Shown here piece after piece: positions 47,605-58,449 of a DNA stretch of 64,000 nt. Each line of letters opens with the position of its first letter. Position 1 is the first letter of the stretch. Under the pieces are notes generated by a model. It was not told the DNA's origin. It saw nothing but the letters and a program-made list of their open reading frames with translations, and did not search any database. The position numbers and the translations under genes were made by a program. Where the stretch lies: positions 39,926,568 to 39,990,567 of the forward strand of contig JAKSZT010053764.1 in NCBI GenBank assembly GCA_026826555.1, given 5' to 3'. Source of the DNA: Tolypeutes matacus. Taxonomy: Eukaryota > Chordata > Mammalia > Cingulata > Chlamyphoridae.

Positions 47605-48045
47605 TTTATATTAGTCAGGATTCTCTAGGGAAACAGAACCGACAAGAGATTTCTGTAAATCATATGATATTTTATAAAATTGTCTCATGTGACCATAGGG
47701 ATGCACAAGTCCATATTCTGTAGGGCAGGCTGCAAGCCAGGGACCTGATGAAGGGACTTGATGAGTTCCCCAGGAGACACTGGCTGCCTGAGGTTAGAGA
47801 TGGGAATTCTCTACCTGAATGCTGAAATCACTTCTCCTTTTAAAGCCTTCACCTGATCGGATGAGAGGTCTCTCATTGCAATCTCCTTAGTTGATTGTAG
47901 ATATAATCAGCCATAGATGCAATCAACTCACTGATGATTAAAGTCCATGAAATGCCCTTGTATTACAATTAGTCCAGTGCTTGCTTGACCAAACAACTGG
48001 GCACCATTACCTGGCCGAATCGACACATTAGCCTAACCACCACAG
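47605..48045 (-). mobile_element. ERVL-type LTR, antisense
   Basis: TATTAGTCAGGATTCTCTAG and GGAAACAGAACCGACAAGAG are classic antisense LTR text, ending GCCTAACCACCACA. Internal sequence is absent. Confidence 0.7.
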
Positions 48046-48148
48046 CTTCCCTTTGGTCAGGTGTCTGCTTTGGTCCAAATAACTGTGGCTAGGCTGGAGG
48101 GCTGGGCAGAATAGACGTGGCAGCTGAGGGCTATCTCTACCTCTAGGG

Positions 48149-48341
48149 CAGGGGTTCTTAACAAGGGGTCGGTGAGCTTGAATTGAAATTCAGAAAAACA
48201 TTATTCTTGTGGGGATGTGCTGGTGTGGGTGTGATATATTTATTAAATAGTACACAGAATAGTGTGGACTTAGTAAGGGATCTGTGGTTTTCACCCAACT
48301 GGCAAAAGGGTCTGTGGAACAAAAAAGGTTAAGAACCCCTG
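48149..48341 (+). mobile_element. Non-autonomous hAT element, copy B
   Basis: Perfect terminal inverted repeats CAGGGGTTCTTAAC and GTTAAGAACCCCTG bound 193 bp. The 8-bp target-site duplication CTCTAGGG is perfect (48,141-48,148 and 48,342-48,349). It is better preserved than copy A at 22,657. Confidence 0.95.
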
Positions 48342-48997
48342 CTCTAGGGTGACCAGCTCACCCTGGCTTGCCCAGAACTTGCCCAGTTTTTGCACTGAAA
48401 AGTCCACATCCCCAAACCTCCTCAGTCCCAGACTGACCAAAATGGTTGTTTGCCCTGTGCTTCCTCCTCAACAATACCTGTGTGTATGTGAGGTGGGGGT
48501 GAGTCATTTATAAGTAGAGGGGAGTTGACTAGGAGGTAATAGGCACAGTCAGAAAAATGTCTTTGATTATCAAAGTAAATCAGATTGCTTAAGCAGAGGG
48601 AAGCACATTCAAAATTGAAGTTCTGGAAACATTATCAATTTTTATTGGGCACTGTATACCCAAGACTATGATATAAGACAATTTTTAGACATGGTCCTTG
48701 GAAAGACAAGACCAACACACAAAATAGAAAGAAATGCTGTTCTTACAAAAGATCTAAATCTGGGAGGTTGAAATCTGATGGCCCACAAGCCAGGGATGTT
48801 GTGTTCAGCCAGAGTGGTATTTTTATAAAACTTGTAAGATTCCTGTAATGGCTGCTTCCTGGAAGGTGGTGTCACGTGGAACTTCCTAACCTCAGCATCT
48901 GGAGCTCCAGGAAAGGAGTATTTCAAGTCAGATAAAATTATATATCTATATACCCTGATTCTTCTTTGGAAGCTTCAGCCTTCAAGATCCCAGGATC

Positions 48998-49177
48998 ATG
49001 ACCTCAGTTTCAACACAATTGTTGATAGTCCTCATTTCACTGCTTTTGGCACTGCCTGTTGTTGAAGCAGTGGGAGCCAGAGATGCAATTGCTGTCTTAT
49101 TAGGTGTGGTTCTCAGCATTACAGGTATTTGTGCTTGTTTGGGAGTATGCGCACGAAAGAGAAATGAACAAGTGTGA
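48998..49177 (+). CDS. SMIM30: Small integral membrane protein 30 (SMIM30-like), 59 aa
   Basis: This intact 59-codon frame starts at an ATG after CCCAGGATC and ends TGA. The protein opens MTSVSTQLLIVLISLLLALP, a signal-peptide or first hydrophobic segment (residues 5-24). It then has a second hydrophobic stretch, AVLLGVVLSITGICACLGV (32-50), and a basic tail, ARKRNEQV. Length and sequence agree with remembered human SMIM30, a microprotein of the ER or membrane system linked to signalling, formerly annotated as a non-coding RNA. Differences from human are mostly conservative; Cys51 replaces a tyrosine. A SINE splits the 3' UTR at 49,250. No CpG island lies close upstream and an A-rich stretch follows at about 50,388-50,413, so it may be a retrocopy. 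With no stops or frameshifts it could still be expressed. Confidence 0.82.
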   Translation: MTSVSTQLLIVLISLLLALPVVEAVGARDAIAVLLGVVLSITGICACLGVCARKRNEQV

Positions 49178-50410
49178 CTTGGAAGGACCTCCTAAATCAA
49201 ACCTCATCCTGAGAACCTTTGTGCTATTAAGGTTAAAACTGGGCTTTGGGAGGGGCAGATGTGATTCAAAGGGTTGGGCATCCGTCTCCCATATGGAGGG
49301 ACCTGGGTTCGATCCCTGGGACCTCCTGGTAGAAATAAAAAAAGAGGGATATAGAAGGCACGTGGGCTGCCAAGCCCCACGCACGGGTGTGCTGTCAGGC
49401 CCTGCCACCGAGCCACGCAGCAAGATGATGACATAACAGGATAGTGACACAAGGGACAGCGAAGACGAGACGTGCTGAAAGATTAAGGTGGCACAAGTGG
49501 TAGGACACCTCTCTCCCACATCAGAGGTTCTGAGGATCAAATCCCAGTGAAGACAGGAAGAGAAGGATGAGAAGAGAGGGCAGGAAACAGACACGGAGAG
49601 TTCCCCAGTGAATGGACACAAAAAACAGTAAACGGGGTGTGTGGGGGGGTAATAATGGATAAAAGTAAATAAATAAATGGATCTTTAAAAAAAAAAAGTC
49701 AAAAAAACAAAAACAAAAAAAAACCAACCAAACAAACAAAAAAAAAACACTGGGCTTTGGTGTCCTAAAGTTCCTAAGAAACAGACAGTAAATGAGGTGG
49801 TAATTCCACATTCCTAAATGTTTCCCTATAAATAAGAACTAATTGATGTATGTTACATGGGGAAAGATGTTTTCTTCACATCAAAGAAAGTATTGAAAAA
49901 AAAGCAGACTATAATTTGTATTTGCAGGTAGTAAAGGGGGTCAAATAAATAATATGTTTGGAATTTGCATAAATAATCTATAGTGTCAGAAGTTCCAAAG
50001 CTCACAAAAGAATAAAAAGGAAGCTCTTGTTCAGAATCCCAGGAAATTGCCATTGTTCACTAGTCACTGCCTCCTGAATTGTTGAGGAGTCTTTACTCCA
50101 TATTTTAATTAGATTTTTGTTTCCTCATCTCCCACGTTAATAGTGTACTTAGATGTTAAATTTAGTCAAAAATGGAAAGCTTTATTTCTTTGGAGGGGGA
50201 TTTAAAAAATATATATACAGCGTATTTAATATTGCAATGGAGAAAAAGATTTCATGTAAAAAAAATACTTTATACTGAACGCTGACTTGGAGAAAAGATT
50301 AATGTAAAATTTATATTGATTAACCAGCTAACATCCTTCCGTGAGAAGTATTATATTAAATATAAATCCATTATGTTGTAGGTTAATTAAAAAACAAACA
50401 AACAAAAAAA
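49178..50410 (+). other. Probable SMIM30 3' UTR and A-rich end
   Basis: Sequence after the stop is collinear on both sides of the SINE (49,250-49,748). It continues through AATAAA-containing text near 49,945 to an A-rich run at about 50,388-50,413. If the locus is a retrocopy, this run would be the remnant poly(A). No convincing target-site duplication was found by eye. Confidence 0.4.
49250..49748 (+). mobile_element. Long composite SINE in the SMIM30 3' UTR
   Basis: Two tRNA-like heads (from 49,250 and about 49,485), GGGTTCGATCCCTGGG and GGATCAAATCCCAGTG as B boxes, GCAAGATGATGACA text and an AAATAAATAAAT tail with a long A/AAAC end. The 12-bp duplication ACTGGGCTTTGG (49,238-49,249 and 49,749-49,760) is perfect. 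Confidence 0.93.
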
Positions 50411-50749
50411 AACAACTTGTGTTGGAATGCTTCCCAGGCTCTACGCCCCCTCCCACCACGAGCATTGCCTGCCTCATCCCTGAAGGTGTCTGAGTGTGTA
50501 ATGCTGACCTAAAGCGTTCTGGTCATACTATTCCTTCTTCTGGTGGTTAGAGAGAAAAAAAGTTTAAGTTCAAGAGTGGAGAAATATAACTAGCTGCAAA
50601 AAAATTCACTTACTAGTTGGAAAAATGGTATAATTTGAGAGCATAGTTTGATTAATCAGTCAATAATACTTATTGAACATCACTAGTATATAAAATAACA
50701 AGGGGGAATTCCTAGGAAAGATTAGAACTGACACAGAGTCCAATAATCA

Positions 50750-51320
50750 GAAAATTTACAAACCTGTGAAGGTGTCCCCAGAAGCAAAGCCTGAGATGAG
50801 GGTTAAACTGTGGGGGTTGTGAGGATTCAATTGCGAGTAGTTCAATGGGAGCTGATTCCAGATAGCCTCTCTAGGGGAGTGGGGACGTGACACAGGGAAG
50901 GAAGCCAATAAAAGGCACGGCATCAAACAAATGACCACTGAGAGCCGCGTGCCCCCAGGAAAGTCTAAGAGAGAGTCACACAGGTGCCTCAGAGTTGTCC
51001 CATGTGAGGAGGAAACAAGCTGGGGTGCTTATTCACCAACTCCTGCCAGTCATTGGTGGAGGGCTGCTCCCAGAAGCCATTAAATCCCTGACAGTTCTAG
51101 TCTGTTCCAAAGAGAGCCCAGAAGCAGAGAAGCCACTGTTGGCAGTTGAAGTGAAGCCATGTTCATTGACATGGTGCCTGCTGGCGTGCATGGCTCAGGC
51201 TCCAGCAGCCTCCCCTCACGTACACACTCTGCTTTCACTCCAATACCCAGATCTTAGAGGGATGGCAAATGTCCATTCTGACAGGCAGTTTCAGATAGAT
51301 TTTATCAGTCAGAGCTCTTG
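50750..51320 (-). mobile_element. LTR-like block, antisense, old
   Basis: AAGCAAAGCCTGAGATGAGG, GAGAGAGTCACACAGGTGCC and the promoter-like CCAATAAAAGGCACGG resemble a worn retroviral LTR. The 108-codon frame inside matches no protein I know. Confidence 0.35.
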
Positions 51321-51529
51321 ACTGTCAAGCATCAACATTTCCCCTAGCTGACTGAAGCAGAAAAGGAATTTATTACTGTCACTGGCTCACAGAATCTCTG
51401 GGAAGGGCAGAAGGTCAGCTGCACCACAGGATGCCTCAGTGAAGACCCCGCTGTCCTGAGGGCCTGAGGCTGCAGCTTACAGAGCTGCCATGGACCCCAC
51501 CACTGCACCCTGTGGAAATAAACGAAAGC

Positions 51530-52260
51530 CACCCAAACTGGAACAAGCAGAGGCTATTTGGTCAGAGCGGGCTCTAGCAAGCAAATCAGCCACCATCAGT
51601 TGCGTTTGGCAGAGACTCAAAGGCAGGCAGAGGGGTGAGAAAGCTTTATAGGGGAAGGAAGGGAAGCTTTGGGAATGGTCTGATGGTAGACTGTTGGCAT
51701 GAGGAAGCTGGAAACGGGTCAGCTAGACACAGGGCCCCCGTTTTTGGGAAAGCATTTTGGCTGTTTTGGGTTGGTCCTGAGTTGGAAGCAGGGGCAAAAA
51801 TTAGGGAAGCTGGCAGCTGTTGACCAAGTTCTGACCGTTTGGGGGTGATTGCTGCAGATTGTGGTTTGGCTTCCCTGGCTGGTTACTCTAGCAGTTGTGG
51901 GTCTGAGTTCTACTTTCATATATGTTCTGGCTATTGTCCATTTGTGTATTTGGCCTCTCACTCCCGAAGTATGATGCTTCTGCTGTCACCCTCTCCAGGA
52001 TGTAATCCACATGGCACCTTCTTTTTCAGATCACTCCCTCCTGACTGGACTTCCTGCCGGAGTTTATTTGACTGGAGGACCCGGGACAAGGGCCGAGCTG
52101 CATGGGAGTCCCTGGTTCTTCCCTGGGGGTGGGCTTTCCTATGGGGGGCATTCATCAAAGAGGAAGGGGGTTCAACAGAGGCTGGACAGCCATACCACAT
52201 GACGAATGTCCACCACATAAGTACAGCTAGTGACCACAGAGTCACAAAACTGTCTGTGGA
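51530..52260. mobile_element. LTR-like block of unknown family
   Basis: AAAGCTTTATAGGGGAAGGA, GGTTACTCTAGCAGTTGTGG and CTCCCTCCTGACTGGACTTC resemble old LTR text. The overlapping 152- and 95-codon frames have no recognisable domains. Confidence 0.35.
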
Positions 52261-52329
52261 GGAGGGATCCAGGATATTTCTTAAACCAGTGGATTAAAAG
52301 AGCATGCTTCCTCTGTAAATTATCCTCTG

Positions 52330-52800
52330 AGGGTGAAACTTAAACTATCCTCCACTCCAGAGAAAGTACAGAAAGTTTAAAGAAGCACAGCAAATCTTCA
52401 TGCTCTCACCACCAAAAAGTACTCCCTGTTGCCATTTCGACATATTCGGTTTCCTTGAAATTCTTTCTTTCATCCATTCTTTACACTATTGAGATCACAC
52501 TGTATATACAATGTTATATTGTTTTTTGGTTTAACTCTATATCATAAGCAATGCCCCCACTTCATTAAAACTCTTAATACAATCCTTTTATGACTGCATA
52601 ATATTCCACTGTGTGACTGCACAGCTATAATATATGTAGCTATTCCTAGAATGTTGATTATTCTGATTCTTTAATTTTTGTTGTTATTATGAACATAAAT
52701 CCTTGTCTTTGTTTGTAACTGGGATAGAGTTTCGTAAGGAATTACTAAACCATGGGGTATAAATGCTTTTGCCTCTCTTGATCCTAAGTCCACAGGTCTA
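52330..52800 (-). mobile_element. Antisense LINE 3' fragment
   Basis: TGACTGCATAATATTCCACT and TTATTATGAACATAAATCCT are standard antisense L1M/L2-like text. Confidence 0.65.
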
Positions 52801-53284
52801 TTCGTAAAGACAGGAGAGTGAAGAGCCTCTGAGGATGCTTACACTCTCTGAGCTCCACTTCAGTAGGAGCAGCTTTCACTGGGAGAAACGGCCAGAGACA
52901 GAGGACAATATAAAGAAATAATTATCTGGCAAGGAGAGGCTTTCTGAAAAACTGACCTGAGATGCCTCCTGGTTTGGATTTGGAATACATATTATATATT
53001 TGAAACAGATAATTGCTTGCTTGGGCACCCTGCAAGTATATATGAGAGAAGACTTTTGCTAGTGTGTGGTATGTAAAGAGAGCAGAGAAACTTCTCCTGA
53101 TTTTGAACGTGATAACACTTTTTTTTACTTTACATTTTTTCATTTAGCCCTTTTTTTTAATTTTTTTTTCTTTTTTTTTTTTTCTTCAGTTTTTAGCCCT
53201 TATTTTTAAAAGATATTTTCTACAAGTATACAATTCTAGGTTGACTTATTTTCTCTTGTTCCTATTTTCTTGTGTGGTTTTGGA

Positions 53285-53450
53285 TTTTTAAAAACTTTTT
53301 ATTTTGAAATAATTTCAAACTTTCAGGAGGATAGATGCAAAAATAACACAAAACCAATACAAAGAACTCCAATATACCCCCGACCCAGACATCTAGATTT
53401 GCCAACTTTTACCATGTTGACATAATTGTTGTATCATTCTATCTCTCTCT
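53285..53450 (-). mobile_element. Antisense L1 3' end
   Basis: TTTTATTTTGAAATAATTTC, AAACTTTCAGGAGG and TACCCCCGACCCAGACATC are typical, with a preceding T-rich tail region (53,120-53,190). Confidence 0.7.
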
Positions 53451-53495
53451 TTATGTATGTATGTATGTATGTATGTATGTATGTATGTATGTATG

Positions 53496-53547
<52 letters not shown>

Positions 53548-53549
53548 CT
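53451..53549 (+). repeat. ATGT / ATCT tetranucleotide microsatellite
   Basis: About ten ATGT units change without a gap to about fourteen ATCT units. The array looks uninterrupted, so its length is likely variable between animals. Confidence 0.97.
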
Positions 53550-53704
53550 TCTAAACATTTGAGAATAGGATGTATAATAATGTTCCTTGACCCCTTAATA
53601 CTTCCATGCATATCTCCTAAGATAAAGATGTTTACTTCTGTAACCACATTAAGTATAGTTCATGATGATAACATTTTATTGTGAATTTAATAGCAGGCAA
53701 TCCA

Positions 53705-53806
53705 TGATTTTATTTTTTATTTATTTATTTATTTTTTTTGAGGTACCAGGGCCAGGGATTGAACCTGGAACCTCATATGAGGTAGCCTGAGACATATCGG
53801 CTCCCA
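53705..53806 (-). mobile_element. Short SINE monomer, inverted
   Basis: TTTATTTATTTATT tail, GGGATTGAACCTGGAACC as inverse B box and GACATATCGGCTCCC as inverse head. Confidence 0.8.
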
Positions 53807-53864
53807 GGTGAAAATGGATGGGTTACTATTTTTTCAAATGTATATCCTAAATATTGACATATAG

Positions 53865-54035
53865 AGCAGCATTTCACGAACTTTAGCAATTCATCGAAAT
53901 CACTTGGTAAAAATAATTATAATAATAAAACACAGATTCCTGGGCCTCACCCCAAGGACTCTGGTTTGCATTTCTAACAAGTTTCTAGGTGCTGCTGCTG
54001 CTGCTGGTCCAGGGCCCATACGCTGAGAAATTTAT
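53865..54035. mobile_element. MER5-like hAT fossil
   Basis: TTTCACGAACTTTAGCAATT, CAGATTCCTGGGCCTCACCC and CATACGCTGAGAAATT follow MER5 order. A GCT run of about six units is inside. From 54,035 to 55,070 I recognise no gene. Confidence 0.75.
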
Positions 54036-55069
54036 TAAATTTGGTATGAAGAATTATAAAGAGAGGAATCATAGGTGCCTTCAAATAATATAATTCAAGA
54101 AAAGGGCATGTCTAAGCTTACTTCACCTTCAGCCATGAACAATGGGTATTTGTGAAACAGAATGTCTCCTCCCTGCTCAGTGAAGCAGAATGACTCATCT
54201 CTGCTCCTGGGCTAACTTTGAAAGGATGAGATAAGGCAAAGCCCCAGGGCTAAGGAAAAACAGCCCAGTAATTGGAAGTTCTGGCCTCCACCAGGCTCTT
54301 GGCAAGAGAAAATGTGTTTTGAGGGCTTACAAGGGGAGCCTGCAGCCCTGCCATCATCTGGAGCCTTCAGGCAGATGCCACTGGCATCTGCTTCATACTC
54401 CGTTGGTCCACTTCTGACTTTCCACGCTGTGGCGGACATTTCCATGGGAGCTCAGTCTCACTGTTTTCATGTCTCATTTACCCGCCTAGCAGTTTTTCAC
54501 CTTCTGCTCCAGGCTGTTCTCTGGTGGCACTGGGGGAACTGGGTTGACCTGTAACTGCAGGAGAGCTAATGCCCCAAGGCAACCCTCACTCAATAAGGGA
54601 AAGAACTAGTGGATAAATGCTGGGGTCTGTGGTCTCCCATCTCTCCTGGGGACAATTCTGCAAGGCATTCAGGCTCTCAGAAATTCCAGCAGGATCGAGG
54701 GACCTACCTAATGCACCTTTATGCTGGTGTTTCCTCCTTCCCGTTCCACTCCTCGACTCCTGCTTCCTGGAATCATTCCCAAATAAAATTATTCCCAAAT
54801 AAACCACCTGCATCTTGGTCCTTGCCTCATGCTTTGCTTTAAGAGAAACCTGAACAAGCACAAAGGGTGGCCCTTATCTCTGGACACGTGACTTGCATCT
54901 TTCTTCTCTGTACCCTGTCCAGGGGTGCCAAACCTCAATGGACTGAAATGACCACAGAATTCTTTGAGGGGAGAAGCAGGAGGACTACAGAGAGATGTCA
55001 CCTGTCCTGGCCAGCAGAGTTAATTAGGGAGGTGAATCTTCATCCTAGTAGTGTCCTTACTTCTAACGC

Positions 55070-55228
55070 GGCAGTTTTCAGAGTGGGGTCTCTGGGCCAG
55101 CAGCATCAGCACAACCAGAGCTTATTAGAAATGCAAGTACTCACATCTTACCCTGGACCTAATGAATCAGAAAATCTAGAGGTAGGCCCAAGAATCTGTG
55201 TACACTAAAGTTTGTGAACCACTGCTCT
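55070..55228. mobile_element. MER5A-like hAT fossil
   Basis: GCAGTTTTCAGAGTGGGGTC, CAGCACAACCAGAGCTTATT and AAAGTTTGTGAACCACTGCT are close to the remembered MER5A consensus. Confidence 0.8.
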
Positions 55229-55264
55229 CTCTAGTTTACCCTAGAACTGAATCTTGTTATGGCT

Positions 55265-56100
55265 GCACTCATTTATTTATTTATTTTTTCATTTTTGAGA
55301 AGTTGTAGGTTTACAGAACTATCATGCATAAAATACAGGATTCTCATATACCACCCTATTAGTAACATCTTGCATTGGTGTGGTACATTTGTTACAATTG
55401 ATGAAAGTACATTTTTATTTTTATAATTGTACTATTGACTACAGCCCATTGTTTAACTTAGGGTTCACTGTTCATGTTGTGGAATTCCATGGGTTAAAAA
55501 AATTATTCTTGTACCATATATACAACCTAAAATCTCCCCCCCCCCCTTTTTTTAAATAAGATTTTATTTATTTATTCATTTATCCCCCCCTTGCTGCTTG
55601 TGCTCGCTGGGTCAGCCAACCACGCCATGCAGGCGGGCTTGCCCTCATCAGGAGGCCCCAGGAACCAAACCCGGGGCCTCCCATATGGTAAACGGGAGCC
55701 CTACTGATTGAGCCACAGCCGCTTCCCTAAAATTTCCCCTTTTAATCACATTCAATTTCAGTACTGTTAATTAGATTTACAAGGTTGTGCTATCATCACC
55801 ACCATCTGTTACCAAAACATTTCCCATCATCCCAAATAGAAAATCTGGATTTTTTAAGCCTTAACTCCCTATGTCTTTCCTCCACCCCATCCCCTGGTAA
55901 ACTGTATTCTAGATTCTGACTCTGTGTATTTGCTTATTCTGATTATTGCAAACACACATATTTTTAAGAAGCTTCACAAGTAACCGTCACTAATGGTTGA
56001 ATATGAAGTTAGCCTGATAGAGTTGTACAGATTGTCTTTGCCAAATGGTAAGTCATAGTCTTTCTTATGACTATATAGGTCATTTCTATTTAGTTAAAAA
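55265..56100 (-). mobile_element. Antisense L1 3' UTR, split by a SINE
   Basis: GTAGGTTTACAGAACTATCA, CATCTTGCATTGGTGTGGTA and, after the SINE, GATTTACAAGGTTGTGCTAT and CATTTCCCATCATCCC are antisense L1 3' text. Confidence 0.78.
55540..55725 (-). mobile_element. DAS-like SINE, inverted
   Basis: TTTATTTATTCATTT tail, GCTCGCTGGGTCAGCC, inverse B box GGAACCAAACCCGGGGC and CCACAGCCGCTTCC. CCTAAAATCTCCCC and CCTAAAATTTCCCC flank it. Confidence 0.93.
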
Positions 56101-56104
56101 TTCA

Positions 56105-56320
56105 TATTTTCAAGCCACAGAGAGAGCAACCTGAAGCTGAAAGCAACGAGGCCTGGCAGAGAAGGGAGAGGCTAGCGGACACTGCCACGTGCCTGTTCGC
56201 CCACCACTGCAGCTCAGAGAGAAAGCATCTCTGATGATGCCTTGATTTGGACACTTTCATGCCTTGGAACTGTAAGCTTTTAACCTAATAAATTCCCATT
56301 GTAAAAGCCAAAAAAACTTC
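56105..56320 (+). mobile_element. MaLR-like LTR, 3' half
   Basis: AGCTGAAAGCAACGAGGCCT, GATGCCTTGATTTGGACACT and CCTAATAAATTCCCATTGTA are the late part of the family. The 5' half is absent. Confidence 0.75.
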
Positions 56321-56487
56321 ATATTTTCAGAGAGACAATGACAAACTAGAAGCTGTCCACAGAAAGAAGACCAGGACGGTGAAATTTCTACAAACTACCT
56401 GGGATGAAGGAGTTGAAGAACTCAATTAAATATGTATTGAACAAATGCAGAATTTGGGGGTATATTAACCTTAAGATACAATATATA

Positions 56488-56705
56488 GGGAGCAGCTGTG
56501 GCTCAAGCAGTTGGGCTCCTGCCTCCCACATGTAAGGCCCCAGTTTCGGTTCCTGGTGCCTCCTGAAAAAACAAAAACAAACAACAAGCAAAACAGGTGG
56601 TAAAAACAGCTCAGGGAAGCTGGGCTCGGTGGTTGAGAGCCGGCTTACCACATGTGAGGTCCTGGGTTCAATCCCCAGCCACAGGTACCTCAAAAAAAAA
56701 AAAAA
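56488..56705 (+). mobile_element. Heterodimeric SINE
   Basis: The first monomer begins GGGAGCAGCTGTGGCTCAAG. The linker CAAACAACAAGCAAAACAGG and the second monomer (GGGCTCGGTGGTTGAGAGC, GGGTTCAATCCCCAGCC) follow, then poly(A). It has the same architecture as 388-600. Confidence 0.9.
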
Positions 56706-56863
56706 GATACAATAAACAAATTCAAATATTTAGAGGACTGTCACAGAAAAATTGAAAGATTGGTTGTTCTGTATTTCTCTAAAAGGCAGACCTTGGACTC
56801 TGGGATAAATTTAAGCAACTGGCAGGCAGCAAGGAGAATTTTACCACGTGTATCAGTTATCTT

Positions 56864-57006
56864 TTTTTTTTAATTTTTTTTTTCTCTCTCTCTCTCTTTT
56901 TTTTTTTTTTAATTTTTTATTTTTTACCGGGAGGTACCGGGGATCGAACCCCAGTCTCTCCATATGGTAGACGGACGCCAAACCTCTTGAGCCACATCCG
57001 TTTCCC
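56864..57006 (-). mobile_element. Short SINE monomer, inverted
   Basis: Long T/CT tail, GGGGATCGAACCCC as inverse B box and CTTGAGCCACATCCGTTTCCC as inverse head. The 13-bp duplication TATCAGTTATCTT lies at 56,851-56,863 and 57,007-57,019. Confidence 0.93.
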
Positions 57007-57309
57007 TATCAGTTATCTTAATAGCTGCTCTTCCAATATCATGCACTCCACACTTTTCCTTTGTTCTTAAAAGAGATATTATAACATTTCTCATTTATGT
57101 CTTAAATGAGTTGCTTTTTCATAGCAAGCCCTCCACTGCCAGCAATGCATTTTTCACAGCATCAGAAAATGTCTAAAGTTAACAAACTGGTTTTTAAAGG
57201 AAATGATCTTTTGTTCCTCAGCTCTGTTTTAGTATTCTACATTAGTGATTCTCAGGAGACGGAGAAAAAGAGAACATATTCTCCAAAGAGGGTGAGTCTG
57301 AATTCCCAG

Positions 57310-57733
57310 CAATCGTGATATTGCCTTCTGGGGACAGTGGTCCTCAATCCCGAAATGAATAACACGACTATCAATCAATCGTACCAATTGGACTATGTTA
57401 CATGGGGGGAGGGGGGAAGCAGGGAAAACAGCTGACAACCACTGCTCTGCCTTAAACAGGAGAGCTACGTTTATGAATCACTAGGAAAAATGTAATATTG
57501 ATGGGCTCCATCCAAACTGATGAATATTACAAAATGAGAATTGTTTCAACAACTATTCAGCCATAGTGTTTAGGGACAAAATATATTTACTATACCTTAT
57601 ATTATATATGTATTTTATCACATACTCAGTAGGGAATGCCAAGGTGCTTAACCCATTCAATAAATTGAAAATGAAAACTTTACATTTCTCTATTTGTCAG
57701 GATACAGGATTCTGAAGGTGGATCTTGAACTTT
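57310..57733 (-). other. Probable 3'-UTR continuation of the COPS8 copy
   Basis: Sequence left of the inserted SINE would be 3' UTR of the retrocopy on the minus strand. No inverted poly(A) was found by eye, so the end is undefined. Confidence 0.35.
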
Positions 57734-57842
57734 TTTTTTTTTTTATTTTTTTTTTTATTTTACCGGGAGGTCCCGGGGATCGAACCCAGGTCCCTCCATA
57801 TGGGAGACGGATGCCCAACCAGTTGAGCCATATCCGGCCTCT
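57734..57842 (-). mobile_element. Short SINE monomer inside the COPS8 relic's 3' UTR
   Basis: T-rich tail, GGGGATCGAACCCAGG and GTTGAGCCATATCCGG. The 14-bp perfect duplication GGATCTTGAACTTT lies at 57,720-57,733 and 57,843-57,856. It landed about 25 bases beyond the stop codon of the COPS8 copy. Confidence 0.95.
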
Positions 57843-57866
57843 GGATCTTGAACTTTGACTGAAAAA

Positions 57867-58449
57867 TCAGTTTTCAAGGAAAGCCATGCAATTGATCAAT
57901 GTGGCTAACTGCTGTTCAGTGGGGATTGGTGGGACTGGGGCAGGATCTAATAAGGGATTAAACTCATTAAAAGAAACATTCAGAGCCCCTGCAACCAGCT
58001 TTTGGGGCACAACCATTCTCATTATGCCATCCTTGTTCTAAAATACTTTTCACAGCCTCTTCTACAGGAAGCCCGACAAAGCCTGAGAAAGCAGGGTCTT
58101 CACCTTTTTCTCCTTGTTGCATCTCTTAGTGCTTCCATGACTGGCTGGACCATCTTGGACCACTGGTGGGCATTGATGGTTATGTAGATCCCAGGGAATC
58201 TCTCTGCCAGATTCTGCCATCTAACCAAATTCCCCCAAGTTCAGAACTGGCAGATTTTCTAGCAACTGGTATTCTTTTCCAAGGATAGCTTGCATTATTC
58301 ATGTCATTATGGAGCAGATATAGAGCTAGAAGCTGATCATGCATTGGGAGTATAGCGGTTTCTCCAGGAGCCTCGAGCTCCTGAGTTTCCCATTGATGCA
58401 GCAACTTTTTTAACCTGAAGGCACTTTCTGCCATCATCGCCACTAGCAT
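57867..58449 (-). pseudogene. COPS8: COPS8 (COP9 signalosome subunit 8) processed pseudogene
   Basis: COPS8 is the PCI-domain subunit of the COP9 signalosome, which removes NEDD8 from cullins. Read on the minus strand, an ATG at 58,449 opens a frame with [20 protein letters not shown], then [28 protein letters not shown] and SELGGIW. This follows human COPS8 from its first residue. A codon is lost near IWQRD, and a one-base shift then moves the frame. The match continues with [21 protein letters not shown], a stop, a deletion of about a dozen codons, then [17 protein letters not shown]. After another shift it has [14 protein letters not shown] and ends MAFLEN plus stop at 57,867. The intronless, nearly full-length form marks an mRNA retrocopy. 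It cannot make full COPS8. Confidence 0.93.
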
